Shown piece after piece: positions 17,776-27,622 of a DNA stretch of 64,000 nucleotides (the first letter of the stretch is position 1; every line of letters begins with the position of its first letter). This DNA comes from Spirosoma telluris (GTDB lineage Bacteria; Bacteroidota; Bacteroidia; Cytophagales; Spirosomataceae), in the NCBI GenBank assembly GCA_003259005.1, contig QLII01000001.1, positions 5,757,001-5,821,000 of the forward strand, written 5' to 3'. A program made the translations under genes and the position numbers. The notes under the pieces were generated by a model that was not told the DNA's origin, did no database searches, and saw only the letters and a list, made by a program, of their open reading frames with translations.

Positions 17776-17880
17776 GTGTACTTAGTGGAGTAGGTGAAGT
17801 AGTGGAATAAGTGAAAGTAGTAGTAACTGTTTTGCTTACTCCACTCACTCCACGGGCTGAACCTACTACACTCACTTCAC
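17776..17880. terminator. Long low-complexity palindrome after smpB
   Basis: The left half is made of words such as GTGGAGTAGGTGAAGTAGTGG and the right half of TTACTCCACTCACTCCAC and CTACTACACTCACTTCAC, giving a long imperfect stem. It starts right after the smpB stop codon. The same words form the palindromes at 18484-18577 and 44413-44488. Confidence 0.6.
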
Positions 17881-17965
17881 AAACAATAACTAAATTTTCG
17901 ACAGCTATTGCCGTTATGTGGATAACTCTGTAACTTGCTACCGTACAGAGGCATCTAAACGCGAT

Positions 17966-18481
17966 ATGGGTAGGAAAGTATTAGTCTTAAATCAAGATTA
18001 CAGTGCTCTCAGCATTTGCTCCGTTCCCAAAGCATTCCTGCTGGTTTATTTAGATAAAGCCGAACTCGTTGCCGAATCCGAGCAGTTTATGCTCCGAACT
18101 GTTTCTGCCGAGTTCCCGATGCCGACGGTTATTCGGCTCCATCGATACATTAATTTGCCTTATAAGGGCGTTATGCTCACCCGGCAAAACATCTTCAAAC
18201 GCGACGGTCATCATTGTCAGTATTGCGGCACTACCGAAGACCTAACGCTTGATCATGTGTTGCCCAAGTCACGAGGGGGGAAAACCAGTTGGGACAACCT
18301 GGCTACCGCCTGCAAGCGCTGCAACTCACGCAAAGGTGATTTTACTCCAGAGGAAGCGAATCTGAAACTCCGTCAGAAACCGTTCAAACCTACATTTCTG
18401 GTTTTCCTACGGGAGTTCTCTGGCTCAATTGAAGAAAGCTGGATGCCATTTCTAGCCAAGAAAGAGAAGGCGTTTAAATAG
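17966..18481 (+). CDS. HNH endonuclease family protein
   Basis: A 171-residue protein starting MGRKVLVLNQDYSALSI. The C-terminal half holds a zinc-type HNH domain: CQYCGTTEDLTLDHVLPKSRGGK, then NLATACKRCNSRKG, with the two CxxC pairs and the catalytic DH. This single-domain form with an N-terminal VLNQDY block is widespread in Bacteroidota and other phyla, usually as a lone chromosomal gene; its role is unknown and it is not obviously part of a restriction or mobile element. The GTG at 17918 gives a longer frame but does not fit the family. Confidence 0.9.
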   Translation: MGRKVLVLNQDYSALSICSVPKAFLLVYLDKAELVAESEQFMLRTVSAEFPMPTVIRLHRYINLPYKGVMLTRQNIFKRDGHHCQYCGTTEDLTLDHVLPKSRGGKTSWDNLATACKRCNSRKGDFTPEEANLKLRQKPFKPTFLVFLREFSGSIEESWMPFLAKKEKAFK

Positions 18482-18483
18482 AA

Positions 18484-18577
18484 GTAAAAAAGTGAAGTGG
18501 GTGGAGTTAGTGGAGTTAGTGAACTAGTTGATACTATGTTCCTTACTCCACTAACTTCACCCACTTCACTTTTTTAC
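18484..18577. terminator. Long palindrome after the HNH gene
   Basis: Arms 18484-18519 and 18542-18577 match at 34 of 36 positions around a 22-nt loop. The outer ends (GTAAAAAAGTG and its complement) supply a T tract on the right side. It likely ends the HNH transcript before the rpsA promoter. Confidence 0.75.
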
Positions 18578-18639
18578 CCTTTCTGCCTTAAACTCAAAGA
18601 CTTTTGCCGATTTAGAAACTTTTTTCGGAAAGCAATTGC

Positions 18640-18647
18640 TATCTTTG
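18640..18647 (+). promoter_or_regulatory. -7 element of the rpsA promoter
   Basis: TATCTTTG followed by CAG is a close match to TAnnTTTG. At the -33 position only a T-rich stretch (about 18620-18625) is present. The start would be near 18654, giving a leader of about 90 nt. Confidence 0.55.
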
Positions 18648-18686
18648 CAGTCCTTTTTTGAGGGCAAAATTTTTATAACCAAAAGT

Positions 18687-18729
18687 CAGCTCGCCATTGA
18701 CCCACGAGCTGATGTACTGAGTGGGTCAG
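18687..18729 (+). promoter_or_regulatory. Possible pseudoknot leader of rpsA
   Basis: Stem 1 pairs CAGCTCG (18687-18693) with CGAGCTG (18705-18711), 7 perfect pairs and an 11-nt loop. Loop bases GACCCA (18699-18704) are complementary to TGGGTC (18722-18727), and the pairing can extend by a T-A and a T-G pair to 18729. Together these form an H-type pseudoknot ending about 14 nt before the rpsA ATG at 18743. S1 is known to autoregulate in other bacteria, so an autoregulatory leader is a reasonable inference, not shown by the sequence itself. Confidence 0.5.
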
Positions 18730-18742
18730 GGAAACATTTTTT

Positions 18743-20530
18743 ATGAGCAAAACGCAGCAACGCGAACTGCCGGCATTTGATTGGGACCGGGCAGACAACA
18801 AAGGGTTTGGTAGTGGCTATTCGGTTGAAGAACATAACCGGATGTTGGAACTGTACGACAACACCCTGTCGGAAGTTAAAGAGAAAGAAGTAGTAATGGG
18901 AACCGTCGTTGGGATAACGGATCGGGAAGTGTTACTAAACATTGGATTCAAGTCGGATGGCTTGGTACCAGCTTCTGAATTCCGGGATATGCCGGAGTTG
19001 AAGATGGGGGATGAAATTGAAGTTTACGTAGAAAATCAGGAAGACCCGAACGGTCAGCTTGTCCTTTCGCGCAAAAAAGCGAAAGTGATCACAGCATGGC
19101 AGAAAATCCAGCGCGCACTTGATGAAGACCTGGTGATTGATGGCTTTGTAAAACGCCGGACGAAAGGTGGTCTGATTGTCGATATTTTCAGCATAGAAGC
19201 CTTCTTGCCAGGTTCGCAAATTGATGTGAAGCCCATTCGTGACTTCGACATCTTTGTTGGTAAGAAAATGGAGGTTAAAGTCGTCAAGATCAATTATGCT
19301 AACGACAACGTTGTCGTTTCGCACAAAGTCCTGATCGAGAAAGACCTCGAAGCCCAACGCGCTCAAATCCTGAACAACCTCGAAAAAGGTCAGGTACTGG
19401 AAGGCGTTATCAAAAACATGACCAACTTCGGTGTGTTCATCGATCTTGGTGGTGTCGATGGTCTGTTGCACATCACGGATATTTCGTGGGGTCGTATCAG
19501 CCACCCATCGGAAGTTCTTCACCTCGACCAGAAGGTCAACGTGGTTGTTCTGGACTTCGACGAAGACAAGAAGCGTATCTCTTTGGGCATGAAGCAACTT
19601 CAGGCTCATCCTTGGGATGCTCTGGCCGAAGACATTCAGGTTGGTTCGAAAGTGAAAGGCAAAATCGTAAACGTAGCCGATTACGGTGCTTTCCTGGAAA
19701 TTCAACCCGGTGTAGAAGGTCTGATCCACGTATCAGAAATGTCGTGGTCGCAGCATCTGCGTAACCCACAGGAATTCCTGAAAGTTGGTGATGAAGTAGA
19801 AGCACAAGTGCTGACACTCGATCGTAACGACCGTAAAATGTCGTTAGGCATCAAACAACTGACCGAAGATCCCTGGACTCGCCCTGAACTGCGTGCTAAA
19901 TACGCTGTGGGTACCAAGCACAAAGGTCTTGTACGTAACCTGACCAACTTCGGCCTGTTCCTGGAACTGGAAGAAGGTATCGACGGTCTGGTACACGTAT
20001 CTGACCTGTCGTGGACCAAGAAAATCAAACATCCTTCGGATTTCATCAAAGTTGGTGACGAACTCGAAGTTGTCGTACTGGAACTGGACGTCGACAATCG
20101 TCGTCTGGCCCTGGGTCACAAACAACTCGAAGAAAACCCATGGGATACGTTTGAAACGGTTTTCGCAGTTGGCACCATTCACCGTTGCACCATTCTGAGC
20201 AAAAACGACAAGATGGCCACGCTCGAACTACCTTACGGTATCGAAGGCTTCTCGTCGCTCAAGAATCTGGGCAAAGAAGATGGTACGTTTGCGGAAGTTG
20301 GCGAAACCCTTGATTTCAAAGTAACTGAGTTCTCGAAAGAAGAGAAGCGCATTATGCTCTCGCACACGAAAACGTGGCAGGAGAAAAATGAGCCTGTTAA
20401 AGAGCAGAAGGCACCTAAAGCTGCTGCTGCTAAAACGACTTCAGCGCCAGCTCAAGCTGAGCGTGGAGCTACCCTGGGTGATCTTGATGCACTGGCTGCA
20501 TTGAAAGAGCAACTGGAAGGTCGTAACTAA
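18743..20530 (+). CDS. rpsA: 30S ribosomal protein S1
   Basis: S1 binds mRNA on the small subunit. The 595-residue protein carries tandem S1 domains from about residue 50, with repeated motifs such as GVFIDLGGVDGLLHITDISW, GAFLEIQPGVEGLIHVSEMSW and GLFLELEEGIDGLVHVSDLSW; I count about six repeats, the first and last diverged. The C-terminus is Ala/Lys-rich and probably disordered (about 555-580). It uses preferred, relatively uniform codons, as expected of a highly expressed gene. The structured leader may control it. A terminator follows directly. Long antisense frames within it are shadows. Confidence 0.96.
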   Translation: MSKTQQRELPAFDWDRADNKGFGSGYSVEEHNRMLELYDNTLSEVKEKEVVMGTVVGITDREVLLNIGFKSDGLVPASEFRDMPELKMGDEIEVYVENQEDPNGQLVLSRKKAKVITAWQKIQRALDEDLVIDGFVKRRTKGGLIVDIFSIEAFLPGSQIDVKPIRDFDIFVGKKMEVKVVKINYANDNVVVSHKVLIEKDLEAQRAQILNNLEKGQVLEGVIKNMTNFGVFIDLGGVDGLLHITDISWGRISHPSEVLHLDQKVNVVVLDFDEDKKRISLGMKQLQAHPWDALAEDIQVGSKVKGKIVNVADYGAFLEIQPGVEGLIHVSEMSWSQHLRNPQEFLKVGDEVEAQVLTLDRNDRKMSLGIKQLTEDPWTRPELRAKYAVGTKHKGLVRNLTNFGLFLELEEGIDGLVHVSDLSWTKKIKHPSDFIKVGDELEVVVLELDVDNRRLALGHKQLEENPWDTFETVFAVGTIHRCTILSKNDKMATLELPYGIEGFSSLKNLGKEDGTFAEVGETLDFKVTEFSKEEKRIMLSHTKTWQEKNEPVKEQKAPKAAAAKTTSAPAQAERGATLGDLDALAALKEQLEGRN

Positions 20531-20551
20531 GCTGAAACAGGCCTGAAGCAT

Positions 20552-20590
20552 AAAATGCCCCTTAACTTTTTAGTTTAGGGGCATTTTTTT
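20552..20590 (+). terminator. Rho-independent terminator of rpsA
   Basis: Arms 20552-20566 and 20573-20587 match at 14 of 15 positions (AAAATGCCCC...GGGGCATTTT) with a six-nt loop and a T run to 20590. Confidence 0.9.
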
Positions 20591-20672
20591 GCAATTGACT
20601 TTTCTACATTCCGGATAAAATCGTATGTTTGCACTCCCGAATCCAGGAGCTGTCCTAAATTCGATTTTATAA

Positions 20673-20743
20673 GGTTCCGTGGCCGAGTGGCTAGGCAGTG
20701 GTCTGCAAAACCTCGTACAGCGGTTCGAATCCGCTCGGAACCT
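20673..20743 (+). tRNA. tRNA-Cys (anticodon GCA)
   Basis: A 71-nt cloverleaf. The acceptor stem pairs GGTTCCG (20673-20679) with CGGAACC (20736-20742). The anticodon loop reads CTGCAAA, anticodon GCA. The T arm has GCGG-TTCGAAT-CCGC. CCA is not encoded. A TATGTTTG promoter element lies at 20624-20631. It stands alone between the rpsA terminator and its own terminator. Confidence 0.93.
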
Positions 20744-20773
20744 CAAATGCATACCTTATTACTACGTTATGTT

Positions 20774-20823
20774 TGCCATTTTGCTGTCGCTCAAAATTGA
20801 GCCTAGGCAAAATGGCATTTTTT
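20774..20823 (+). terminator. Terminator after tRNA-Cys
   Basis: TGCCATTTTGC (20774-20784) pairs perfectly with GCAAAATGGCA (20807-20817) and is followed by a run of six T. Confidence 0.85.
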
Positions 20824-20936
20824 GTAGTAAAAACATCATTGCTAAGTAGTTGTAGGGCGGAAATTCGTTATTAATTTTGACCTTAATTAGAAACGATATA
20901 AATAAAAACGGTGGCACAAATAACTAAACATCAATT

Positions 20937-20968
20937 TTTGCCTATACAGTAATCGTGTCGTACTTTTG
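20937..20968 (+). promoter_or_regulatory. Promoter of the respiratory (act-cta) operon
   Basis: TTTG at 20937-20940, then 20 nt, then TACTTTTG at 20961-20968: a near-ideal Bacteroidota promoter. It is the only strong promoter seen before the 17-kb gene series that ends at the terminator near 38.2 kb. It rules out any actA start at or before 20966. Confidence 0.8.
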
Positions 20969-21028
20969 GGCGCTAATAAAAAAGCAGTAGTGATTATGTT
21001 GATTCACTCAATTAATATAGTTCATAAA

Positions 21029-22294
21029 ATGAGTTGTTTATACAAGCTTTGCGGAGTCGTAGTTCTATCACTTATGCTGCTGGTTTCCGGTGGCCAGGTG
21101 AAGGCACAGGATGCTGCCCCGGCTGCAGCTGCTCCAGCAGGCGGTGGTGATGCTGAAAAAGGAAAGACCCTCTTTACAAACAACTGCGCCCAATGTCACG
21201 CAGTAAGTGGTGAAAAAGTCGTAGGGCCTGGTTTGAAAGGAATTGAGAGCCGTGCTCCAAGTAGAGATTGGTTGCATAAATGGATTCGGAACTCGTCGGC
21301 TGTTATTGCTACGGGTGATGCCTATGCCAACCAGGTATTTAATGCCAACGGCAAAGTGCAGATGTCAAGCTTCCCAAGTTTAACGGATGCTGACATTGAT
21401 GGAATCCTGGCTTATATCGATCAGGCTAACAAGCCTGCTGCGCCAACTACAGGAGGAGGTGACGATAAAGTTGTTGATAATGGTGGCGGTGGCTCTGCAT
21501 CGACAGGAGGCCCATCAGAACTGTTTACATTTGTACTGATCGCCCTACTGCTCGTTATGTTGCTGGTTTTGGGCGTTCTGCTGGTAATCGTAACGATCCT
21601 GTCGAAAGCTGTAACTCCTGCTACCGATGGAACGCAAGTTACATCTTCGTTTGGCCAACGGTTAAAAACAGGTTTGTCAGATGCCTTCAACAACCCAACC
21701 CTTCGTTCCATCGTAATTTGGTTGTTCCTGTTAGTTGCCGTGAAAGAAACTATCGATGGTGCTTATGGAATCGGTATTCAACAGGGGTACGCGCCAAAGC
21801 AACCTATTGCGTATTCCCACAAGCTTCACGCAGGTCAATACAAAATTGACTGTAACTATTGCCATACCGGTGCTCAGAAAGGTAAGAACGCTACCATTCC
21901 TGCTGCCAACATCTGTATGAACTGCCACGGTGTTATCAAAAAAGAGTCACCAGAGATTCAAAAAATTTACACCGCTATTGAGGAGAATCGCCCCATCGAA
22001 TGGATTCGGGTTCACAACCTGCCTGATCTGGCTTACTTCAACCACGCACAACACGTAAATGTTGGTAATGTAGCGTGCCAGACCTGCCATGGTGAAATTG
22101 AGAAGATGGAAGTAGTGGAAGCACGCTCGTCGTTGACGATGGGCTGGTGTATCGACTGTCACCGCCGGACTGAAGTGAACACCAAAGACAACGCGTATTA
22201 TGACAAGCTCGTTGCTCTTCACCGGAAAGAAAGCAAAGAACCACTCAAGGTTGCCAACATTGGCGGTTTGGAATGTTCTAAATGTCACTATTAA
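21029..22294 (+). CDS. actA: Alternative complex III subunit ActA, multiheme cytochrome c
   Basis: ActA is the electron-carrying cytochrome of alternative complex III, which oxidises quinol in place of cytochrome bc1. The start MSCLYKLCGVVVLSLMLLVSG gives a signal peptide; an ATG at 20996 is the alternative. Six CxxCH heme sites are visible: CAQCH in an N-terminal monoheme domain, then CNYCH, CMNCH, CQTCH, CIDCH and CSKCH in the C-terminal part. Two membrane segments (about 160-185 and 215-235) lie between them. The N-terminal fused mono-heme domain, followed by a Gly-rich linker, is an extra relative to the simplest five-heme ActA. It opens the operon. Confidence 0.92.
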   Translation: MSCLYKLCGVVVLSLMLLVSGGQVKAQDAAPAAAAPAGGGDAEKGKTLFTNNCAQCHAVSGEKVVGPGLKGIESRAPSRDWLHKWIRNSSAVIATGDAYANQVFNANGKVQMSSFPSLTDADIDGILAYIDQANKPAAPTTGGGDDKVVDNGGGGSASTGGPSELFTFVLIALLLVMLLVLGVLLVIVTILSKAVTPATDGTQVTSSFGQRLKTGLSDAFNNPTLRSIVIWLFLLVAVKETIDGAYGIGIQQGYAPKQPIAYSHKLHAGQYKIDCNYCHTGAQKGKNATIPAANICMNCHGVIKKESPEIQKIYTAIEENRPIEWIRVHNLPDLAYFNHAQHVNVGNVACQTCHGEIEKMEVVEARSSLTMGWCIDCHRRTEVNTKDNAYYDKLVALHRKESKEPLKVANIGGLECSKCHY

Positions 22295-22366
22295 TCCACC
22301 GGGCCATGTAGGCCGGGCCTAATTAGGCCAGCTCAACCAATAGGGTACTTACCGCATACAACACGC

Positions 22367-25300
22367 ATGGAAAATACATCTAAACGGTATTGGAAAGGGG
22401 TTGAAGAGTTACGCAACGACGCTACGTTCGTTAAGAACGCAAACAGCGAGTTTGCTAACCCTGATCTGAGCGAATCGTCGAACGACCTGGATGGTTTGCT
22501 CGGTGGCTCGAACACCCAACGCCGTGACTTTCTCAAAGTAATGGGCTTTGGTATGGCTGCCGTATCGCTGGCGGCCTGCGAAACACCGGTCCATAAAGCC
22601 ATTCCGTATATTAATAAACCGGAATTTACATTCCCCTCGATATCTGATTATTACGCATCTACCTTCAGTGAAGGCGGAGATTATGCGGCTATTCTGGTAG
22701 AAACCCGTGAAGGGCGCCCCATCAAAATAGAAGGTAACCCGTCATCGAGCGTATCGAAAGGGGCTACAACGGCCCGTGCTCAGGCATCGGTTCTGTCGCT
22801 CTATGATATTGACAAGCTGAAAGGACCAAAACGGGGTGACGCAGATATTGACTGGGCTACTGCCGATAAGGAAATTATCAGCCAATTGAATTCGGTTGCT
22901 GCCAAGGGGGAGCTATTCGTATTATTACGTCTACCATTCTTAGCCCGGCAACGAAAGCGGTTGTTGCTGATTTTGTTGCGAAATACCCAACTACCCGCCA
23001 CATTACATATGACGCAAATTCTGTCTTTGGTCTTGTTCAGGCTAATCAGGCGTCTTTTGGTAAAGCGGTTATCCCATCTTATGATTTCAGTAAGGCTGAG
23101 ACAATCGTTAGTATTGGCGCTGATTTTCTGGGAACCTGGATTGCGCCTATCGAATACATGGGGGCTTATGCAAAAGGTCGTCAGATTGGTGCAATAGGTG
23201 GTGGTAAGAAAACCATGTCGCGGCATTACCAGTTTGAGACAGGTTTGTCAATGACGGGTTCTAATGCTGACTACCGGGCACCTATCAAGCCATCGCAGGA
23301 AGGTCTGGTTGTCGCTGCTCTCTACAATAAAGTAGCCGCAAAGCTGGGTGGAACAGCCATTAGCACACCATCTGTTGAGGTTGCGCATTTAGATAAGGCT
23401 GCTGCTGATCTCGCGAATTCGCGTGGGAAAGCACTGGTTGTTTCTGGATCTAATGACCCTAATGTTCAGGTTGTTGTGAATGCACTGAACAATTTGCTGG
23501 GTAGTTATGGCTCAACAATCGACATTAACTCACCAGTTAACTATCGCCAGGGTAATGACCAGCAGATGAATGCCTTCATTAATGAGGCTAAATCAGGTCA
23601 GGTTGGGGCTGTATTGTTCTTTGGGGCAAATCCAGTTTATGATCATCCACGCGGTGCTGAACTGGCTGAAGCATTGCCTAAAGTTGCTCTTTCCGTTTCG
23701 TTTGCTGATCGAGCAGATGAAACCGCTTCGTTATCAAAATATATTACACCAGTTCCTCATTTCCTGGAATGCTGGAATGATGCTGAGCCTAAGCAAGGTT
23801 TTTATAGCCTGACGCAGCCTGCTATCACCCTGATTTTTAAAACCCGTCAGTTTCAGTCTAGCCTGTTGACATGGGCTGGTAAGCCAAGTGACTATCAGAC
23901 ATATCTGAAAAACTACTGGCGTTCGACACAATATCCAAAGGCTTCGGGCTTTAGCTCTTTTGAGGCTTTCTGGGTAAAATGCCTGAACGATGGCGTATTT
24001 GAGCCAAACAAAGGTGCAGCAGCGGCTGGTGGTGCTTCGTTTGCAGGAAATGTTGCGCAAGCCGCAGCAGGAATTGCACAACGGTATAAGCCAACGACGG
24101 GTATGGAAGTGGCATTATACGAAAAAGTTGGTGTTGGTACCGGATCTATGGCTAATAACCCCTGGTTACAGGAGTTGCCTGATCCAGTTTCAAAAGCTTG
24201 CTGGGACAATTACGCGGCCATTTCACAGAAAACGGCCCATGATATGAGTCTGGCCCAAAATGATCTGGTCACAGTAACAGTCAATGGCAAATCAGTTGAA
24301 TTGCCGATATTGATCCAACCAGGTCAGGCGGATAATACGGTTTCGATTGCTATAGGTTATGGTCGTGAGAAAGCGGGTAAATCAGCCAATGGTGTTGGGA
24401 AAAATGCCTACCCATTTGCCAGCATTACGGGTGGTTACGCTACCTACTCAGCCTTCACTGCGAAAGTAGAGAAAGCAAGTGGTACACATGTGATTGCTCA
24501 AACGCAAACACACGATACCGTAATGGGTCGTCAGGCTGTGTTGCAGGAATCTATTCTGGCTAAGTACCAAAAGAATCCGAAGGCTGGCCGTTATGAGCCT
24601 AAAGTACAAACTTCAGTAGGCCCAACCGATCCCACAGATATTACACTTTGGAACGGTTATGGTAAGCCAACCCACTCATGGGGTATGGTTATTGACCTGA
24701 ACTCGTGCATTGGTTGTGGTACGTGCGTTGTCGCTTGTAATGCAGAGAACAATATTCAGGTAGTTGGCCGTCAAGAAGTGATCAACCGTCGCGAAATGCA
24801 CTGGATGCGTATCGACCGTTACTACAGTAGCGATGGCGAGGCAGAAAATTACTCAGCCATGGAAGTGGCTTCGGCTAACCCGGAAGTAACTTTCCAGCCG
24901 ATGCTGTGTCAGCATTGCAGTAATGCTCCCTGCGAAACGGTTTGCCCAGTTCTGGCTACGACACACAGTACAGAAGGTCTGAACCAGATGACCTACAACC
25001 GTTGTATTGGTACACGTTATTGTGCCAACAACTGTCCGTACAAAGTGCGCCGGTTCAACTGGTTTAAGTACTTTGATAATGATAATTACGATTATCATTT
25101 CAATAATGATCTTGGTAAGATGGTCATTAACCCAGACGTAACCGTTCGTTCACGTGGGGTTATCGAGAAATGCTCATTCTGCGTACAACGTATTCAGGAA
25201 AGCAAACTGACTGCCAAGAAAGAACGTCGTAAGCTAGGTGCTGATGAAGTACAGACTGCTTGTTCGCAGTCATGCCCAACTCATGCCATTACGTTTGGTG

Positions 25301-25473
25301 ATATGAACAACCCAGAAAGTACGATTTCTAAAATTCTTGAGGTTGAATTAGAAGGAAGGGCTTTCCATGTGCTGGAAGAAATCAACGTGAGACCACAAAT
25401 CTCCTACCTGACGAAAATCCGGAACAAGGACGAAGAGCCTAAAAAGGAAGCTACTAAAGAGTCTCACGCATAA
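22367..25473 (+). CDS. actB: Alternative complex III subunit ActB, iron-sulfur protein, with one frame break
   Basis: ActB joins a molybdopterin-oxidoreductase-like domain (no cofactor expected, from family knowledge) to a ferredoxin domain. The repaired length is 1035 residues. A Tat-like segment, RRDFLKVMGFGMAAVSLAAC, lies at about residues 46-65. The C-terminal part has CIGCGTCVVAC, CQHCSNAPCETVCPV, CIGTRYCANNCPY and CSFCVQRIQ, enough for several iron-sulfur clusters. The frame breaks in the G run 22906-22910; one added G gives AAKGGAIRIITSTILSPAT and continuous family sequence. An internal ATG at 23158 marks only a downstream piece, not a separate gene. The 72-nt gap from actA holds no promoter. 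Confidence 0.9.
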
Positions 25474-25571
25474 ACAAATTACGATTTATGACAAGTAAAT
25501 TATGATCGTCAAAACATTGTAATTTCACAGGGTGTAAATCGTCTATCGTCAATCGTAAATACAATAAGTAT

Positions 25572-27002
25572 ATGTCGCATGTTACAGCAGCTGTAAGAAC
25601 ACCTCTTGTCACTGGTGGCAAGACCTACGCCGACGTGACGGAGGATATCAGCAAACAGGTTGAAGGTAATCCCACCCGCGAGTGGACGATCGCTTTTACC
25701 ATTGCAGTGATTGTGCTCATTTACGGAGCCGCCTGCGTATTCTGGACCTGGTGGGAAGGTTTAGGCGTTTGGGGCTTAAATAAAACCGTTGGTTGGGCAT
25801 GGGACATCACTAACTTCGTTTGGTGGGTTGGTATTGGTCACGCCGGTACGTTAATCTCGGCTATCTTGCTCCTGTTTCGCCAGAAATGGCGGACGGCAGT
25901 AAACCGGGCGGCAGAAGCTATGACCATTTTCGCCGTATTGTGTGCTGCTTCATTCATTCTGATGCACATGGGGCGCCCCTGGATGGCTTTATGGGCCTTA
26001 CCGTTACCCAATACCTTTGGTTCACTTTGGGTCAATTTTAAGTCACCACTCGTTTGGGATGTATTTGCCATTAGTACATACTTTACAGTATCGCTGGTAT
26101 TCTGGTACATGGGTCTTATTCCTGACCTGGCTACAATTCGCGATCGGGCAAAAAGCAAAGTGTCCCGCTATATCTATGGAGCTTTTTCTCTTGGATGGAA
26201 CGGTTCTGCTAAAACCTGGGCTCGTTATGAATACATGAGTTTAATTCTGGCTGGTCTTTCTACCCCACTTGTACTCTCCGTACACACGATTGTAAGTATG
26301 GACTTTGCTACCTCGGTTATTCCGGGTTGGCACACGACCATTTTTCCCCCATACTTCGTTGCAGGTGCTATCTTCTCTGGCTTCGCAATGGTACAAAACC
26401 TGGTTTTGATCATTCGGGTTGTTTATAAACTGGAGGATTACATTACTATTGAGCACATTGAATCTATGAACAAGGTCATTACACTGACCGGTTCGATTGT
26501 AGGGGTTGCCTATTTGACTGAGTTCTTCATTGCTTGGTATTCAGGTGTTGAGTTTGAAAGTTATGCATTCATTAACCGGGCAACTGGTCCATACTGGTGG
26601 GCTTACTGGGCTATGATGACCTGTAACGTAATTACGCCACAACTCTTCTGGTCACGAGCCATTCGCCGGAGTATTGTTTGGACATTTGTGTTATCGGTTG
26701 TTGTAAATATTGGTATGTGGTTCGAGCGCTTCGTAATTATCGTAACCTCATTACACCGCGATTACTTACCATCGAGTTGGGCCATGTTCCACCCAACGCT
26801 GTTTGATATTAGCGATTATATTTTCTCGTTTGGATTCTTCTTCACCTTATTCCTGCTGTTCTCGAAATTCCTGCCAGTTGTGAATATGGCCGAAGTTAAA
26901 ACGATCATTAAATCATCATCTGAGAAATTGCCAATTTCGGTATCCGGTGTTGCTAAAGGCGAGCGCGTTGCTAACCCAACGTTTAATAAAGACGTAGAAT
27001 AA
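25572..27002 (+). CDS. actC: Alternative complex III subunit ActC, NrfD-like quinol-binding membrane protein
   Basis: A 476-residue integral membrane protein of the NrfD/PsrC type, with about ten transmembrane segments, from VIVLIYGAACVFWTWW (about residue 40) to IFSFGFFFTLFLLFSKFLP (near 420). It supplies one of the two quinol-binding membrane cores of the complex. The polar N-terminus (1-35) and C-terminus face the aqueous phase. The start MSHVTAAVRTPLVTGG is the first ATG after a short AT-rich region with weak inverted repeats between actB and actC. Confidence 0.94.
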   Translation: MSHVTAAVRTPLVTGGKTYADVTEDISKQVEGNPTREWTIAFTIAVIVLIYGAACVFWTWWEGLGVWGLNKTVGWAWDITNFVWWVGIGHAGTLISAILLLFRQKWRTAVNRAAEAMTIFAVLCAASFILMHMGRPWMALWALPLPNTFGSLWVNFKSPLVWDVFAISTYFTVSLVFWYMGLIPDLATIRDRAKSKVSRYIYGAFSLGWNGSAKTWARYEYMSLILAGLSTPLVLSVHTIVSMDFATSVIPGWHTTIFPPYFVAGAIFSGFAMVQNLVLIIRVVYKLEDYITIEHIESMNKVITLTGSIVGVAYLTEFFIAWYSGVEFESYAFINRATGPYWWAYWAMMTCNVITPQLFWSRAIRRSIVWTFVLSVVVNIGMWFERFVIIVTSLHRDYLPSSWAMFHPTLFDISDYIFSFGFFFTLFLLFSKFLPVVNMAEVKTIIKSSSEKLPISVSGVAKGERVANPTFNKDVE

Positions 27003-27014
27003 AACAGTTATAAG

Positions 27015-27064
27015 TTTCTAATTCCAAAGTTCAGGCTTCAATAATCGGGATTTGGAATTAGAAA
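27015..27064. repeat. Perfect 14-bp inverted repeat between actC and actD
   Basis: TTTCTAATTCCAAA (27015-27028) pairs perfectly with 27051-27064. Since it lies inside an operon, it may tune or protect the transcript rather than end it. Confidence 0.5.
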
Positions 27065-27088
27065 ATCTGAAATAGACGAACAAAAGGT

Positions 27089-27622
27089 ATGTCAGACGTA
27101 CATGGTAGCGGTAAATTCTTAGTCGGCATCTTTGATGATGATGATGTAGTATTAGCGGCCGTTAAAGAGGTTAAAAATGCAGGGGTGCGGATTCATGAAG
27201 TCTACTCTCCATTCCCGATTCACGGATTAGATGTTGCGCTTGGTCATCCACGTAGTCGTCTAGGTATTGCCGCTTTTATGTTTGCCCTGTCGGGTACAAT
27301 CACGGCTCTTACACTAACTTTTTATACAGAGAGTTTTGACTGGCCAATGATTGTGGGGGGTAAAGATTCTTACTCGCCTGTAGTTTATGTCCCAGTGATC
27401 TTTGAGTTAACCGTTCTCTTTTGTGCCTTAGGAATGGTTGGCACATTTATAGTTTCGAACGGGATGGGGCCTACGGTAAAACCGTTGATGTATGACTTAA
27501 GAACGACCGACAACAAATTTGCAATGGCTATCGACCTGAGCAAAAACAATATTGGTGAAAGTGATATTGAGCAGATACTGAAAAAATCAGGTGCTGCTGA
27601 AGTAAATGTTAAGCAGTTCTAA
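27089..27622 (+). CDS. actD: Alternative complex III subunit ActD (DUF3341)
   Basis: A 177-residue protein with two transmembrane segments (about residues 65-85 and 105-128) and the DUF3341 opening FLVGIFDDDDVVLAAVKEVKNAG, followed by VYSPFPIHGLD and LGHPRSRLG. ActD is a small membrane anchor of the complex on the side of the iron-sulfur subunit; its exact job is not known. Its TAA overlaps the actE ATG by one base (TAATG), which suggests translational coupling. An intact G6 run (27355-27360) lies in this gene, showing that not all long G runs here are broken. Confidence 0.93.
   Translation: MSDVHGSGKFLVGIFDDDDVVLAAVKEVKNAGVRIHEVYSPFPIHGLDVALGHPRSRLGIAAFMFALSGTITALTLTFYTESFDWPMIVGGKDSYSPVVYVPVIFELTVLFCALGMVGTFIVSNGMGPTVKPLMYDLRTTDNKFAMAIDLSKNNIGESDIEQILKKSGAAEVNVKQF

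Noticed and set aside
17776..18577. Repeated GTGAAGT/ACTTCAC words as a possible CRISPR array
   Set aside because: There are no direct repeats separated by regular unique spacers; the words form inverted repeats, and no cas gene is present.
18935..19729. A 264-codon open frame on the minus strand, antisense to rpsA
   Set aside because: It lies wholly within the ribosomal protein S1 gene, has no family resemblance or promoter and is best explained by the codon bias of the real gene on the other strand.
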